A stretch of DNA of 64,000 nt from Latilactobacillus fragifolii (GTDB taxonomy: Bacteria > Bacillota > Bacilli > Lactobacillales > Lactobacillaceae), in contig NZ_CAJOCF010000001.1 of the NCBI RefSeq assembly GCF_905332535.1, positions 521,219-585,218 of the forward strand, read 5' to 3'. The position numbers and the translations under genes were made by a program. Position 1 is the stretch's first letter; each line of letters opens with the position of its first letter. A model generated the notes under the pieces. It was not told the origin of the DNA and searched no databases. It saw only the letters and a list, made by a program, of their open reading frames with translations. Of this stretch, positions 29,518 to 40,349 are shown piece by piece.

Positions 29518-30729
29518 TTAGAAGTAATCTGAAAAGTAGGGCTGATCCATTGGAATAATGTTCTCAAGATTTTTTAGTGCTTGCCGATTTGCTTGAAGTC
29601 TTTCAATCTTCGCCAAATATGATGGTCGTCGATAGCTCATCAGCATCGTCGTTAGTGTCTGGATATCGCATTTGATGGGTTCGCCCACTGGCCGGTTAGT
29701 TACTTGCACTTTGCCTTGGTCATCCCAATAAACGCCAAACGTGCCATTATTCCATTCAGCTAATGGATCGGTTAATTCAATATGAAATGCTTGCCCATCG
29801 GTTTCAAACGGATACGCCAACAAGAACTCGCGAACATCAACAATTCGTGCCATGAAATATGGCTTAATGGTCTGTTCAATGTCACCATCTTCAAGTAAAA
29901 ACGTAATTGGCTCATCTTGATACAGATTGCCTTTGACATGTTCAATCATCGAATAGTGCGCTCCAATAAAGTTCCATAGGCCGATCCGCGCTTCTTGATT
30001 GAGATAAATCATTTCCTTAATATGGAAGACTTCGTTTGCAATCCAGTATAAAACGTAGCCCGTGGGTTGTTCATTCTCATCGTAATAAACACCGGCAATC
30101 CGTTCTTCTTCATTTTCCCAACGCCAATATTCATCCCAATTCAGTTCGTTACGAATCATTGCGCCGTGATTCTTCAGTGCAAATCGTTGGTACGTTTTAA
30201 TCACGTCTTCATCGTCAATGTCAAGCCGTTCCACGTGCCCATTTACCGGCCGTTGTTTAGGCAATTGGCTATCCCGAATATCATAAGTCAGGTGATCTGA
30301 CATAATCTCCCACCCTTTCTTACGATAAAACGGAATACTGTATGGATATAAATACGAAATCCATTGCTTATTCTCACGCATCTTGTTCAACCCGACTTTC
30401 ACCAAGTCGTGCATCAATCCGTGCCCTGCATATTCTGGGTAAGTCCCAACACCTGTCAAGCCCCCCATATTAAATACCTGACCATGAATATTCACCCGGC
30501 AATGGTAGATGGCTAATTGCGAAATTAGTTCGTCACCATTAAACCATCCAATAACGTCAGATTTTTCTAATACAGGCCGTTTGGCGCGTTCTAGCTCGCC
30601 TTCTTCGTAACCACTATCAGAAACTTCTTGATCGGTTACTTGAAAGACATACCGTAATAAATCATTAAATTGTTCTAAATGCTCAATTGTCACGGGTCTA
30701 ATCTCTAAATTAGATCGCTGATCAACCAT
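29518..30729 (-). CDS. Eis-like GNAT family N-acetyltransferase
   Basis: 403 aa. The N-terminal GNAT fold contains the acetyl-CoA motif VGTYPEYAGHGLMHDLV, then a second GNAT-like region, and the C-terminal sterol-carrier-like domain is recognisable in the last 100 residues. Eis homologues acetylate amines, including aminoglycosides in mycobacteria. The lactobacillus substrate is unknown. It is monocistronic and 43 bases downstream of recD2. Confidence 0.85.
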   Translation of the reverse strand: MVDQRSNLEIRPVTIEHLEQFNDLLRYVFQVTDQEVSDSGYEEGELERAKRPVLEKSDVIGWFNGDELISQLAIYHCRVNIHGQVFNMGGLTGVGTYPEYAGHGLMHDLVKVGLNKMRENKQWISYLYPYSIPFYRKKGWEIMSDHLTYDIRDSQLPKQRPVNGHVERLDIDDEDVIKTYQRFALKNHGAMIRNELNWDEYWRWENEEERIAGVYYDENEQPTGYVLYWIANEVFHIKEMIYLNQEARIGLWNFIGAHYSMIEHVKGNLYQDEPITFLLEDGDIEQTIKPYFMARIVDVREFLLAYPFETDGQAFHIELTDPLAEWNNGTFGVYWDDQGKVQVTNRPVGEPIKCDIQTLTTMLMSYRRPSYLAKIERLQANRQALKNLENIIPMDQPYFSDYF

Positions 30730-30772
30730 TATTTCGCCTCATTTTTTTGTTAGTTATTTAACCTATTATACA

Positions 30773-33289
30773 CTATTTCGATTTCGGCATAAAATCGTAC
30801 GGTGTCAGCCCGGTCATCCCAATCATTGGATCTACTTGTTGTTGCGTTAAAATCGTTGGTGTTAAAACATAACTGATTGGCGTTTCTTGAATCACGTCAT
30901 CTTCTGGTACTAAGTTCAATTGTTCATCAACAGCTGTTTCTGGCGTTGGTTGGGTAGCAGTGGGTTTGGCTTCCGCTTGCCCCACACTGGCCGTCTTAAT
31001 GGCTGCGCTGAGTTGTTCACCTTTGAAAACACTTTGGAGCCGTTCTTTCAATGTCGTTTGCCGATTGGCTGAAAGTTCTTGGGCCGCTTTTTGAAAAGCA
31101 CTCGGTTCGCCAATCAAAATCAATAACGACTTGGCCCGCGTTACCGCCGTGTATAGCAAGTTTCGTTTCAACATTCGCTGATACTGATTAACCAATGGCA
31201 AAATCACCATTTCAAATTCCGATCCTTGTGCCTTATGAATTGACGTACAGTAAGCCAATGTAATTTTATGCCACTCACTCCGTTTATAGGTCACTTCCGC
31301 ACTATCAAACGCAATTGTAATCTCATCAACCTTGTCCGCACTTTTTTTAGCATAAGTAATCCCTGTAATCTGCCCGATTTCACCGTTAAACACATTTTGC
31401 TCTGGACTATTAACCAGGTGTAGCACTTTATCGCCAATTCGGTAATGGACGTTCCCAATGCTGACTTGTTTTTTTCGATCATCTAGTTTCGGATTCATGA
31501 TATTTTGAATCATCGGATTCAATTGATCAATTCCAGCTGAACCCTTATACATTGGGGCTAACACTTGAATGTCCTTTGTTTCAAAGCCACGCGCCTTCGC
31601 TTTAGTGACGACTTGTTCAATGACCGATTCAATCTGATAAGGATTACATTGGATGAAGCTACGGTCTTTTTGCGGCTTTAATAAATCTGCTGGGAGTTGT
31701 CCCTGATTAATCTCATGGGCCAACGGAATGATCGTTGATTGATCGTCTTGCCGGTAGATCCGTTGTAACTCGACTGCCGGAATAACGTTACTTTGCAATA
31801 AATCAAAAAAGACTTGCCCAGCCCCGACTGACGGCAATTGATCCTTGTCCCCAACTAATACAACTTGCATATGACTTGGCACAGCCCGGAGTAATGAACG
31901 GAACAAGTAAGTATCGACCATCGACATTTCATCGATAATTAACAAGCCCCCTTCAAGTTCTTTATTGCCCGAAACATCCGGATTATTTTCCCGGCCGGTA
32001 ATCCCGAGTAAACGATGAATTGTACTAGCAGGCAACCCCGTCGTTTCACTCATTCGCTTGGCGGCACGGCCTGTTGGGGCGGCCAATAGAATCGGAAACG
32101 GTGTGTCTTTATATTCACTAATGTCTAATGAGAGACCATTTAATTCAGCATACAACGTCACAATCCCATTAATAATCGTTGTTTTCCCAGTACCGGGGCC
32201 CCCAGTCAATAAGAACGCCCGGTGGGTCATTGCGAGTTTAATCGCTTCTTGTTGCACATCATCGTATGTCATCTTGAAACGTTTTTCAAGGTGGCGGATT
32301 TCTTGATCTAAATCATGTTTGGGATAGCTGAGCTGATCACGTTCATTTTCAATTCGCATTAAATGGTTCGCAATTTGCCATTCGGCATTAAATAGTCCAT
32401 TCGGATAGATACGGTTCTCATCGCCAACAACTTTCCCATCGTGCGCGAGGGCCATCAGTTGTTCAGCGACTAGGTTCGGGTCAATCGCGACATTGCGGGC
32501 TTTTTCCATCAGCTCAATACTAGCTGCCAACAATGGCTTAGCCTGGGTGTAGGTGTCCCCTGCTTGATTGGTCAGCTCATTTAACGCTTGCATTAACGCC
32601 CCTTGTACCCGGACGGCTGAATCAGCGGCAAATCCGAGTGATTCTGCCAAATTGTCCGCACGTTTAAAGCCAATCCCAGTAATGTCAGCTACGAGTTGGT
32701 ACGGATTTTCTTGGATAACTTTCAGCGTGTCTTCATGATAGGTCTGATAGATGTTATAGGCCATCGAACTGCCAAAACCGTAGTTATTTAAGCCGATAAT
32801 AATCTGCTCCATACCATTATTGATCGTCAATGTTTCAACAAGTTGTGCTTGTTTCTTCGCATTTAGTCCCAAGGGGGCTAATACCGTTGGATCAGCTAAT
32901 ATTTTGTCAATCGCGTCAATTCCTAGGGCATCGACGATTTTTTCGGCCGTTTTCTGCCCAATCCCCGTAAATTTTTCGCCAGACAAATAAGCGACTAAGC
33001 CAGCCTTGGTCGTTGGTTGGTCTACTTGGTAATTATCGGCTTGGAATTGCTTGCCATATTTAGGATGCGTGACGACTTTCCCGTAGAAAGTGTAGCGTTC
33101 ATCTTCTTTGATGTCACCAAAACTCCCGGTCACCACAATTTCTGGTTCGGGCCAGTCAATCGTCTTATGCGCTACTTTAACAAGAAGAATTTTGAAAAAA
33201 TTATCCGGACTCTCATAGAAAATACTCTGGACGGTCCCCGTGACTGTTGGTTTGGTTTCGTCTGTCTTTGCTATATCCACAATCGCCAT
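30773..33289 (-). CDS. recD2: ATP-dependent DNA helicase RecD2
   Basis: 5'-3' helicase in repair, the form found in bacteria without RecBC. It is 838 aa. An N-terminal OB-like and helix-hairpin-helix region includes FTGIGQKTAEKIV and ITGIGFKRAD. The helicase part has Walker A GGPGTGKTT, Walker B LLIIDEMSM, and a C-terminal UvrD-like motif with YCTSIHKAQGSEF. The C-terminal tail after about 750 is low-complexity. It starts three bases after the TPR gene stops. Confidence 0.93.
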   Translation of the reverse strand: MAIVDIAKTDETKPTVTGTVQSIFYESPDNFFKILLVKVAHKTIDWPEPEIVVTGSFGDIKEDERYTFYGKVVTHPKYGKQFQADNYQVDQPTTKAGLVAYLSGEKFTGIGQKTAEKIVDALGIDAIDKILADPTVLAPLGLNAKKQAQLVETLTINNGMEQIIIGLNNYGFGSSMAYNIYQTYHEDTLKVIQENPYQLVADITGIGFKRADNLAESLGFAADSAVRVQGALMQALNELTNQAGDTYTQAKPLLAASIELMEKARNVAIDPNLVAEQLMALAHDGKVVGDENRIYPNGLFNAEWQIANHLMRIENERDQLSYPKHDLDQEIRHLEKRFKMTYDDVQQEAIKLAMTHRAFLLTGGPGTGKTTIINGIVTLYAELNGLSLDISEYKDTPFPILLAAPTGRAAKRMSETTGLPASTIHRLLGITGRENNPDVSGNKELEGGLLIIDEMSMVDTYLFRSLLRAVPSHMQVVLVGDKDQLPSVGAGQVFFDLLQSNVIPAVELQRIYRQDDQSTIIPLAHEINQGQLPADLLKPQKDRSFIQCNPYQIESVIEQVVTKAKARGFETKDIQVLAPMYKGSAGIDQLNPMIQNIMNPKLDDRKKQVSIGNVHYRIGDKVLHLVNSPEQNVFNGEIGQITGITYAKKSADKVDEITIAFDSAEVTYKRSEWHKITLAYCTSIHKAQGSEFEMVILPLVNQYQRMLKRNLLYTAVTRAKSLLILIGEPSAFQKAAQELSANRQTTLKERLQSVFKGEQLSAAIKTASVGQAEAKPTATQPTPETAVDEQLNLVPEDDVIQETPISYVLTPTILTQQQVDPMIGMTGLTPYDFMPKSK

Positions 33290-33292
33290 CCC

Positions 33293-33952
33293 TTATTTTT
33301 TTTGCTTTTTAGCCTGCATGAAGCCTTCAATATCAATTAATTGTTGTTTGTTTTTCTTAAAATAATCTGGTGCATAGTGCTTGGCTTGTTCGAAATAAGG
33401 CTCACTATCAGCGCCTAAAACCAGTTGTGTCAAGCCATATTTAAATAATACCTCACCATTTTGAGGCGCAATGGTCAACGCTTTTTTTAGGTAAGTCTGG
33501 GCTTGATCAAAATCACCCAAACTCGTCAAAATATCGCCCACTAAAAGATTAGCGTCCAATTGATCGGGTTCTTGTTCTTGAACGGTCAACGCAAACGCCA
33601 AGGCCCGTGGATTTTGTTCAAGTTGATGATACGTCTGTGCAAGCATATACTGTGCATCGGGCGACTGTGAGTCTTGTACCAGCTGCATGAACAATGGCAC
33701 CGCTTGTTGATAGGCCTCTGCTTGATAATAAAGTGTTCCTAATGCATAAGTCAATGCAGCATCTTGAGGAAATTGCGTCAATGCTTTTTGCAAAAGGGTT
33801 TCGGCTTGTTCAAAATCTTTAAGGGTCGTTAAAAACGTTGCAAGGGTAACATAGGCTTCAATATCTTCTGGGTGATCCTGTAAATATTGTACGAGGGCTT
33901 TAACAGCGGCTTCGTGGTCGCCAGCAGCCCACTTTGCTAGAATTGATTGCAC
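33293..33952 (-). CDS. TPR repeat protein
   Basis: 219 aa built almost wholly of tetratricopeptide repeats (for example DPDQLDANLLVGDILTSLGD-like units). There is no signal peptide or membrane helix, so it is a cytoplasmic scaffold. Partners are unknown. It is placed directly before recD2 and after the phosphatase gene. This order (phosphatase-TPR-recD2) is common in lactobacilli and Bacillus (yrrB-yrrC). Confidence 0.88.
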   Translation of the reverse strand: MQSILAKWAAGDHEAAVKALVQYLQDHPEDIEAYVTLATFLTTLKDFEQAETLLQKALTQFPQDAALTYALGTLYYQAEAYQQAVPLFMQLVQDSQSPDAQYMLAQTYHQLEQNPRALAFALTVQEQEPDQLDANLLVGDILTSLGDFDQAQTYLKKALTIAPQNGEVLFKYGLTQLVLGADSEPYFEQAKHYAPDYFKKNKQQLIDIEGFMQAKKQKK

Positions 33953-33963
33953 GTGATCATCTC

Positions 33964-34623
33964 CTATATCGTATCTGTTGTTGATAATTGCTTACTCAAA
34001 AAATGGGTATCGTTCCATTTTACAAGGTTAAACGATGCTCCTTGATTATCAGTTGTCAGCGTTGTCACCGACGAATTCGTTACCCCACCGTCTTTGCGGA
34101 CCTGAGCGAGAGGGGTCTTCAAAAGTGATTGGATCATCGCAACCATTGCGGCCCCATGACTGACAATTAAAATATGATCATCCGGCTGAGCCGCCTTAAC
34201 AATCGTATCAATCGCCTGTGTCGTACGCGCAATCACTTGTTCAAACGTTTCTCCTTTAATTTCAGTTGGATCATAGTCAGCTGGGGCCTCTCGAAAGGCC
34301 TTCACGATTGCGGGGTATTGTTTTTCTACTTCCGTAAAGCGCATCCCTTCCATTAAACCCAGATTGAATTCGTGAAGCGCCTCAACAACCGTAATCGGAA
34401 AATCCTGCCCTAAATCGCGTTTTAGCGTTATAGAGGTTTCCCGTGTACGTTTTAACGGACTTGTATATAAATGGTCAAAATGAATCGGTTTTAAGAAATG
34501 GGCCAATTCCTCAATTTCAACGTAACTACTGGCTAATAACGGTGAATCACCATGAGCACCTTGATAGCGACCTTCCAAATTCCATTCAGTCTTACCGTGG
34601 CGAATTAAATATAAGGTTGTCAT
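33964..34623 (-). CDS. Histidine phosphatase family protein (GpmB-like)
   Basis: 219 aa member of the phosphoglycerate-mutase-like superfamily. The catalytic RHGKTEWN is at residues 8-15 and the second His is in SHGAAM. It is named phosphoglycerate mutase in many genomes, but activity as a cofactor-dependent mutase is unlikely to be the main role; broad phosphatase activity is more probable. First gene ahead of the TPR-recD2 pair. Confidence 0.85.
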   Translation of the reverse strand: MTTLYLIRHGKTEWNLEGRYQGAHGDSPLLASSYVEIEELAHFLKPIHFDHLYTSPLKRTRETSITLKRDLGQDFPITVVEALHEFNLGLMEGMRFTEVEKQYPAIVKAFREAPADYDPTEIKGETFEQVIARTTQAIDTIVKAAQPDDHILIVSHGAAMVAMIQSLLKTPLAQVRKDGGVTNSSVTTLTTDNQGASFNLVKWNDTHFLSKQLSTTDTI

Positions 34624-34726
34624 GCGTTTTCTCCTTAAAATAACTTACTTTTCATTATGAAAGAGTTATGCGGTAAATTCAAGTCAATCGATTAATAAAG
34701 CAGCATTTTTCCCGGTAAAACGCCAT

Positions 34727-34768
34727 CAAAAAAACCGCTCGGATAAAAAATTTTATCCGAGCGGTTTG
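34727..34768 (-). terminator. Terminator after nox
   Basis: A 15-bp stem (accgctcggataaaa and its complement) with T-run on the minus strand. Confidence 0.9.
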
Positions 34769-34844
34769 AGCTATTCATCAAGCTAATTGGGCTCACAACT
34801 TCCCGATTAACCCGCGATGCATAATCGGCTCTAAATCGTACACT

Positions 34845-36179
34845 TTATTTACTTTCAGCGACAGCTTGCATTGCAATCGCATTGACGTAATTGACCGGTT
34901 GGTCATAGTTTGGCTGGAAGAACATATCCACCATCGCCAATTGATCAATCGTCATCTTTGTTTGAATTGCCATTGAGATGATGTTGGCAGCTTGGGCAAT
35001 GTCATACATACTTGTGAATGAGCCACCTAAAACTTGCCGCGTCTTCGGATCCCACGTTAAGTTCATCAAGACGGGGGTCGTCGATGGCATAAAATCTGGA
35101 CGGTAATCTTGTTCTAAGGTGGTTGTCGCAACTTCAATCCCACGTGCTTTGGCCCCTTCAACCGTTAGACCACTACCTGCGTAGGTGCGTCCAAATAATT
35201 CAACGGCAGATGTTGCTTGGGTGCCCATATATTTTTCAGTTGGTGTTTCAATATTGCGGCCAATCAAGAGCCCTTGGCGAACTGCATTTGTTGCCAAAGG
35301 AATGTAATCCGCTTTTTGCGTTGGGTTATAATGAACAGCTGCTGAATCACCGGCCGCATAAACGTCTTTAACAGAAGTTTGCATATATTCATCCGTTAAG
35401 ATAGCGCCGTTACCTAACATATCAACTTGTCCTTTGAAAAGACCAGTGTTGGGGCGGAACCCAACACATAAAATTGCCATATCTGCTGTATATTCGTTCT
35501 TATCCGTCTTAACCGTTACTTGATCAGTGCCTGAGAAGCTGACCACTTTTTCACTGAGGGCCAACGTCACGCCATGATCACGGTAATCCTGTTCCACAAT
35601 TTCGGAGATATTAGGATCAAAGTTCTTGCCAAGTGCGTGTGGTAACGCATCAATTAATGTCACTTGCTTGCCAATGGTTGCATAGGCTTCTGCCAATTCA
35701 GCACCGATGTAACCTGAACCAATCACGATAACACTCTGCACATCTGGGGCACTTTTTTTCAATTCATTAGCATGATTCCAGTTTTTGCAGAGTTTGACAT
35801 TTGGATTGTCAATCCCTTCGATTGGTGGAATCACTGGTGCTGAACCCGTGGTCACAATAATTTTATCGAATTTTTCGGTTGTTTCTTCTTCTGTCACTAG
35901 GTTCTTAACACGTAATTTTTTTTGGTCTAAATCAGCTTCTAAAACAGTATGTTGCATTTTCATGTGGGCGCCTGCTTGAGCTAACATTTCTGGATTTGAA
36001 TAGAACATTTTCTGAGGTTCGGTGACGTGGCCACCTACCCAAAGGGCAATCCCACATGATAGGAATGATAAATTGTCGTGTGTTTCATAAACCGTTACAT
36101 CCCAATCAGGATGTTCCGCCAATGTTGCTTGGGTTGCAAAAGTCCCTGCGTGTGTACAACCAATAACTGCTACTTTCAT
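34845..36179 (-). CDS. nox: NADH oxidase (water-forming, Nox family)
   Basis: Flavoprotein reducing O2 to water with NADH, 444 aa. It has an FAD motif at the start (MKVAVIGCTHAGTFA), the redox Cys in FLSCGIALW, the NAD motif VIVIGSGYIGAELAE and a second FAD motif (VYAAGDSAAV). CoA-disulfide reductases are close relatives, but length and context favour an oxidase. I prefer the second of two adjacent ATGs (36177-36179), seven bases after GGAGG. A Rex-like site in the leader suggests control by NADH/NAD ratio. Confidence 0.88.
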   Translation of the reverse strand: MKVAVIGCTHAGTFATQATLAEHPDWDVTVYETHDNLSFLSCGIALWVGGHVTEPQKMFYSNPEMLAQAGAHMKMQHTVLEADLDQKKLRVKNLVTEEETTEKFDKIIVTTGSAPVIPPIEGIDNPNVKLCKNWNHANELKKSAPDVQSVIVIGSGYIGAELAEAYATIGKQVTLIDALPHALGKNFDPNISEIVEQDYRDHGVTLALSEKVVSFSGTDQVTVKTDKNEYTADMAILCVGFRPNTGLFKGQVDMLGNGAILTDEYMQTSVKDVYAAGDSAAVHYNPTQKADYIPLATNAVRQGLLIGRNIETPTEKYMGTQATSAVELFGRTYAGSGLTVEGAKARGIEVATTTLEQDYRPDFMPSTTPVLMNLTWDPKTRQVLGGSFTSMYDIAQAANIISMAIQTKMTIDQLAMVDMFFQPNYDQPVNYVNAIAMQAVAESK

Positions 36180-36229
36180 CATGTTACCTCCTAGAAATAT
36201 CCAAAAAACGACATTTAATCGTTGAAAAT

Positions 36230-36247
36230 TTGTGAAATATTACGCAA
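36230..36247. promoter_or_regulatory. Rex-like operator upstream of nox
   Basis: TTGTGAA-ATAT-TACGCAA resembles the Rex consensus TTGTGAAnnnnTTCACAA (two mismatches in one arm). It lies about ten bases downstream of the predicted transcription start. Confidence 0.5.
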
Positions 36248-36262
36248 CTAGCACGTGACTAT

Positions 36263-36292
36263 ATTGTACGCCATTCAGTTTTAAAAAGTCAA
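36263..36292 (-). promoter_or_regulatory. nox promoter
   Basis: On the minus strand, TTGACT (36287-36292), an 18-base spacer and TACAAT (36263-36268). Confidence 0.7.
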
Positions 36293-36410
36293 TCGCTTCC
36301 GGCTATTAAATTAATTTCACAATTTAAAATGAACCACTGCTTATGTTTTGAACATGATATTGTGATTTTATTCTAAAAAACATTGCCTTCTTATTAAGCA
36401 AAATCATAAA

Positions 36411-36446
36411 AAAAGTGCCGATAAACGTTAATTTATCAGCACTTTT
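36411..36446 (-). terminator. Terminator after mnmA
   Basis: Stem aaagtgccgataaa / tttatcagcacttt with T-run on the minus strand. Confidence 0.85.
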
Positions 36447-36456
36447 AATAATTTAA

Positions 36457-37611
<1,155 letters not shown>

Positions 37612-37665
37612 TCAAATAGATTCTAGTTTTCTACGATTTGAAGGTCGTGAATTCCAGTAACTACC

Positions 37666-37693
37666 ATTATAACAAGCTTGGTTAATATTTCAA
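37666..37693 (-). promoter_or_regulatory. mnmA promoter
   Basis: On the minus strand, TTGAAA (37688-37693), a 16-base spacer and TATAAT (37666-37671). Confidence 0.7.
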
Positions 37694-37729
37694 ACTAAAA
37701 CACTCACTTTTCATAAGTTAAACGCAAAA

Positions 37730-37764
37730 AAGCGGTTTACCCATCAATTTCCTGGTAAACCGCT
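37730..37764 (-). terminator. Terminator after the DUF1831 gene
   Basis: Stem agcggtttacc / ggtaaaccgct with T-run on the minus strand. Confidence 0.9.
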
Positions 37765-37777
37765 CTTAAACCGGCAT

Positions 37778-38125
37778 TTAGCCTTCTTTAATTAACACAT
37801 CACGAGCCACTAAATTATCAATAATAAAATTAAACTGTTCAACGTTTTCAGCATTCTTGTCACTCTTGAAAATGTCGACTGGATGTAGGCCATCTGGCGA
37901 TGTTACTGACATCTTCAACGTTTGTAAGTCTTTGCCAATTGTCATCTTTAACTTGATGGCACTGTTAAATGGTGAATTAGGATCTAATGGGCGTTCCATT
38001 TGAAAATTACCATTATTTGTAGGCACAAAGCCAACATCTCTTAATGTATATTTTTTTACGGCGGGGTTGAGTCGATATTGAACCTCACTCCCAAGAACCG
38101 TTGCTGTTGTTTTTAATAAAGCCAT
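37778..38125 (-). CDS. DUF1831 family protein
   Basis: 115 aa protein of unknown function found in lactobacilli beside the cysteine desulfurase and mnmA. The conserved core is KKYTLRDVGFVPTNNGNFQMERPLDPNSP. The ATG at 38123-38125 (MALLKTTA) with GGAGGTT eight bases upstream is the start; five more in-frame residues upstream are not needed. The context suggests a role in sulfur transfer, which is an inference. Confidence 0.85.
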   Translation of the reverse strand: MALLKTTATVLGSEVQYRLNPAVKKYTLRDVGFVPTNNGNFQMERPLDPNSPFNSAIKLKMTIGKDLQTLKMSVTSPDGLHPVDIFKSDKNAENVEQFNFIIDNLVARDVLIKEG

Positions 38126-38182
38126 CTGCCGAACCTCCATACACTGAATAAGTCTATTTTAGCATAAGCACGTAAACGCTGC

Positions 38183-39346
38183 CTACCCCTTAGCCGCTTG
38201 CTTTGCCAAATTGCGTTTCACAATCTTCGTAAGGGCTTCGGCAAAAGCCGTAACATCTTCGGCCGTCGTTTCGTGGCCAAAGCTAATCCGGATACTTTCA
38301 GCAACCCGGGGGCTATGTTCACCGTACATCGCAATCAACACATGTGATGGCTCCAAATCACCAGCCGTACATGCCGAACCGCCCGAAATCGCAAAGCCCG
38401 CTAAATCAAGATTCATTTGTAAAACGTAGGTTGAAACCCCCTTAATCCAAAGGTTCACAACGTGGCCGACTTGATCAGCACCTTCTGCATTCAGCGCAAA
38501 ATCAATGTCATTTGCCGCTAAAGTCGCCAGTAATTGCTGTCTGAACCCAGCATATCGCGCTTGAAGATCGGCTTTAACCGCTGGTGTCAATAATTCAACC
38601 GCCTTAGCAAAACCAGCCACCGCGGGCACATTTTCAGTGCCTGCCCGGCGTTTCTTTTCTTGTTCGCCGCCTAAGACAAATGATGGTAAATGAATTGCAT
38701 CGTTGACGTAGAGGAATCCGATTTGCTTTGGCCCATTAATCTTATGGGCCGAAACTGCTAATAAATCAATATTATCAGCTTGTACATCGATATCTAACAA
38801 ACCATACGTTTGGGTGGCATCTGTGTGGAACCAGGCATTTGATTCACGGACAAGTTCCCCAATTTCGTGAATTGGCATGTGACTTCCGACTTCGTTATTA
38901 CCCATCATAATGGATACTAAAATCGTTTCGGGGGTCAAAGCTGCTTTCAAGTCGTTTAAATCAATGACCCCTTGTTCGTTAACAGGCAAGTAGACCACAT
39001 CAAAGCCTTGAGATTCTAAATAAGCCATGGGTTTTAAAACGGAATGATGTTCAATTGCCGTTGTAATAATCCGCTTACCCTCATTGGCGCGAAGTTTAGC
39101 CGTCTGTAAGATTGCTGTGTTATTACTTTCAGTTGCACCACTCGTTAAGATAATTTCATTATCTTTAGCATGTATACTCTGGGCCAAGGTATGACGGCTC
39201 GTATCCAACACTGTGTGCGCTTGCCGTCCAAAATAATGGGTGCTTGATGCATTCCCAAAATCGGCTTGCATCTGTTCGGTCATTGTCGCGATGACCTCTG
39301 GGGCCATCGGCGTCGTTGCCGCGTTGTCCAAATAAATATGTTTCAC
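38183..39346 (-). CDS. Cysteine desulfurase (NifS/IscS-like)
   Basis: PLP enzyme taking sulfur from cysteine for thiolation or Fe-S assembly. It is 387 aa. It begins VKHIYLDNAATTPM at a GTG (39344-39346) with GAGG nine bases upstream; earlier in-frame ATGs give non-conserved residues. PLP Lys is in SAHKINGPKQIG and the active-site Cys loop is SACTAGDLEPSHVL. It is followed by the DUF1831 gene and then mnmA, so it probably feeds tRNA thiolation. Confidence 0.92.
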   Translation of the reverse strand: MKHIYLDNAATTPMAPEVIATMTEQMQADFGNASSTHYFGRQAHTVLDTSRHTLAQSIHAKDNEIILTSGATESNNTAILQTAKLRANEGKRIITTAIEHHSVLKPMAYLESQGFDVVYLPVNEQGVIDLNDLKAALTPETILVSIMMGNNEVGSHMPIHEIGELVRESNAWFHTDATQTYGLLDIDVQADNIDLLAVSAHKINGPKQIGFLYVNDAIHLPSFVLGGEQEKKRRAGTENVPAVAGFAKAVELLTPAVKADLQARYAGFRQQLLATLAANDIDFALNAEGADQVGHVVNLWIKGVSTYVLQMNLDLAGFAISGGSACTAGDLEPSHVLIAMYGEHSPRVAESIRISFGHETTAEDVTAFAEALTKIVKRNLAKQAAKG

Positions 39347-39431
39347 AATTTTTCGCCTCATTTTAAAAAAAGTATCTATCATAGTTTACCATAGTTCCCT
39401 TTTAAAGCACGGATAAACACTTTTGGGCACC

Positions 39432-39470
39432 AAAAAAGGCCAGGACAAAGTACCTCTTGTCCTGGCCCTT
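39432..39470 (-). terminator. Terminator of the lar operon
   Basis: Stem ggccaggacaa / ttgtcctggcc with T-run on the minus strand, 20 bases after the larE stop. Confidence 0.92.
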
Positions 39471-39488
39471 TAAACACTTAATGACAGA

Positions 39489-40325
39489 TTAAGCAGTCAT
39501 CAAAGCTGCTTTTTGAGCAGCCGTTAATGATTCGTTCATCCGGCCGCTCTTAAAACCAGCTAAATCAACCGTTACAAACTCAAAACCAGCTTGTTGCAAT
39601 GCTTGGTTGATTTGGGCGCTGTGGGTTAAGAAATCAGTAATTTGTGCTTCTGGGACTTCAACCCGGGCGATTGATCCGTGGTAGCGAACACGGACCGTTG
39701 CAAAACCTAAATCGCGCAAGAATTTTTCAGATTGCATAACTCGGGCAATTTTTTCTTCCGTTAAAGCTGTGTTATATGGGAAGCGTGATGAAACTGAACA
39801 ACTAGCGACCTTGTTCCAGTTATTCAAGTTCAATTCTTTAGCTAATTGACGGACATCAATCTTATAGAAACCAGCTGTTTGTAGAACACTTTCTGCGCCA
39901 GCTTCGTCACGCGCCCGTAACCCTGGACGAAAATCACTATTATCGTCCATAATCATCCCGTCTAAAACGTGATCAAACTTTTTTTCAGCAGCGATTTGAT
40001 TCAATTGTGCGTAAAACATTTTCTTGCTGTAATACCATGTTTCTGGTGTGTTGTTGGCGATATGTTCGTCAGATAAGTAGTTCAACGTTGTCGTTTCGAC
40101 ATTAGCACCCATTTCCTTAGCTAAGGTGATTGCTTTGTTGAATTCTTCATCTGTGAATAATTCTGAGTTAGCAACTACTGCTAAGACATTTTCTTGGCCG
40201 AGTGTTTCTAGCGCCATTTTAAGCACTAATGTACTATCAATTCCACCAGAAAACGCAACAAGCACTTTTTTCATTTGTCGTAAACTGGCAGTTAAGATTG
40301 CTTTTTTTTCAGATAATGTATTCAT
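39489..40325 (-). CDS. larE: LarE, sacrificial sulfur transferase for the nickel-pincer cofactor
   Basis: PP-loop enzyme that adenylates pyridinium-3,5-biscarboxylate mononucleotide (P2CMN) and gives its own cysteine sulfur to it. It is 278 aa. The PP-loop SGGIDST is at residues 26-32. The sacrificial Cys is seen at exactly residue 176 (KVASCSVSSR), matching the Cys176 described in L. plantarum LarE. It is the last gene of the lar operon, followed by a strong terminator. Confidence 0.95.
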   Translation of the reverse strand: MNTLSEKKAILTASLRQMKKVLVAFSGGIDSTLVLKMALETLGQENVLAVVANSELFTDEEFNKAITLAKEMGANVETTTLNYLSDEHIANNTPETWYYSKKMFYAQLNQIAAEKKFDHVLDGMIMDDNSDFRPGLRARDEAGAESVLQTAGFYKIDVRQLAKELNLNNWNKVASCSVSSRFPYNTALTEEKIARVMQSEKFLRDLGFATVRVRYHGSIARVEVPEAQITDFLTHSAQINQALQQAGFEFVTVDLAGFKSGRMNESLTAAQKAALMTA

Positions 40326-40349
40326 TGTTAAAAACTTCTTTCTATATAA

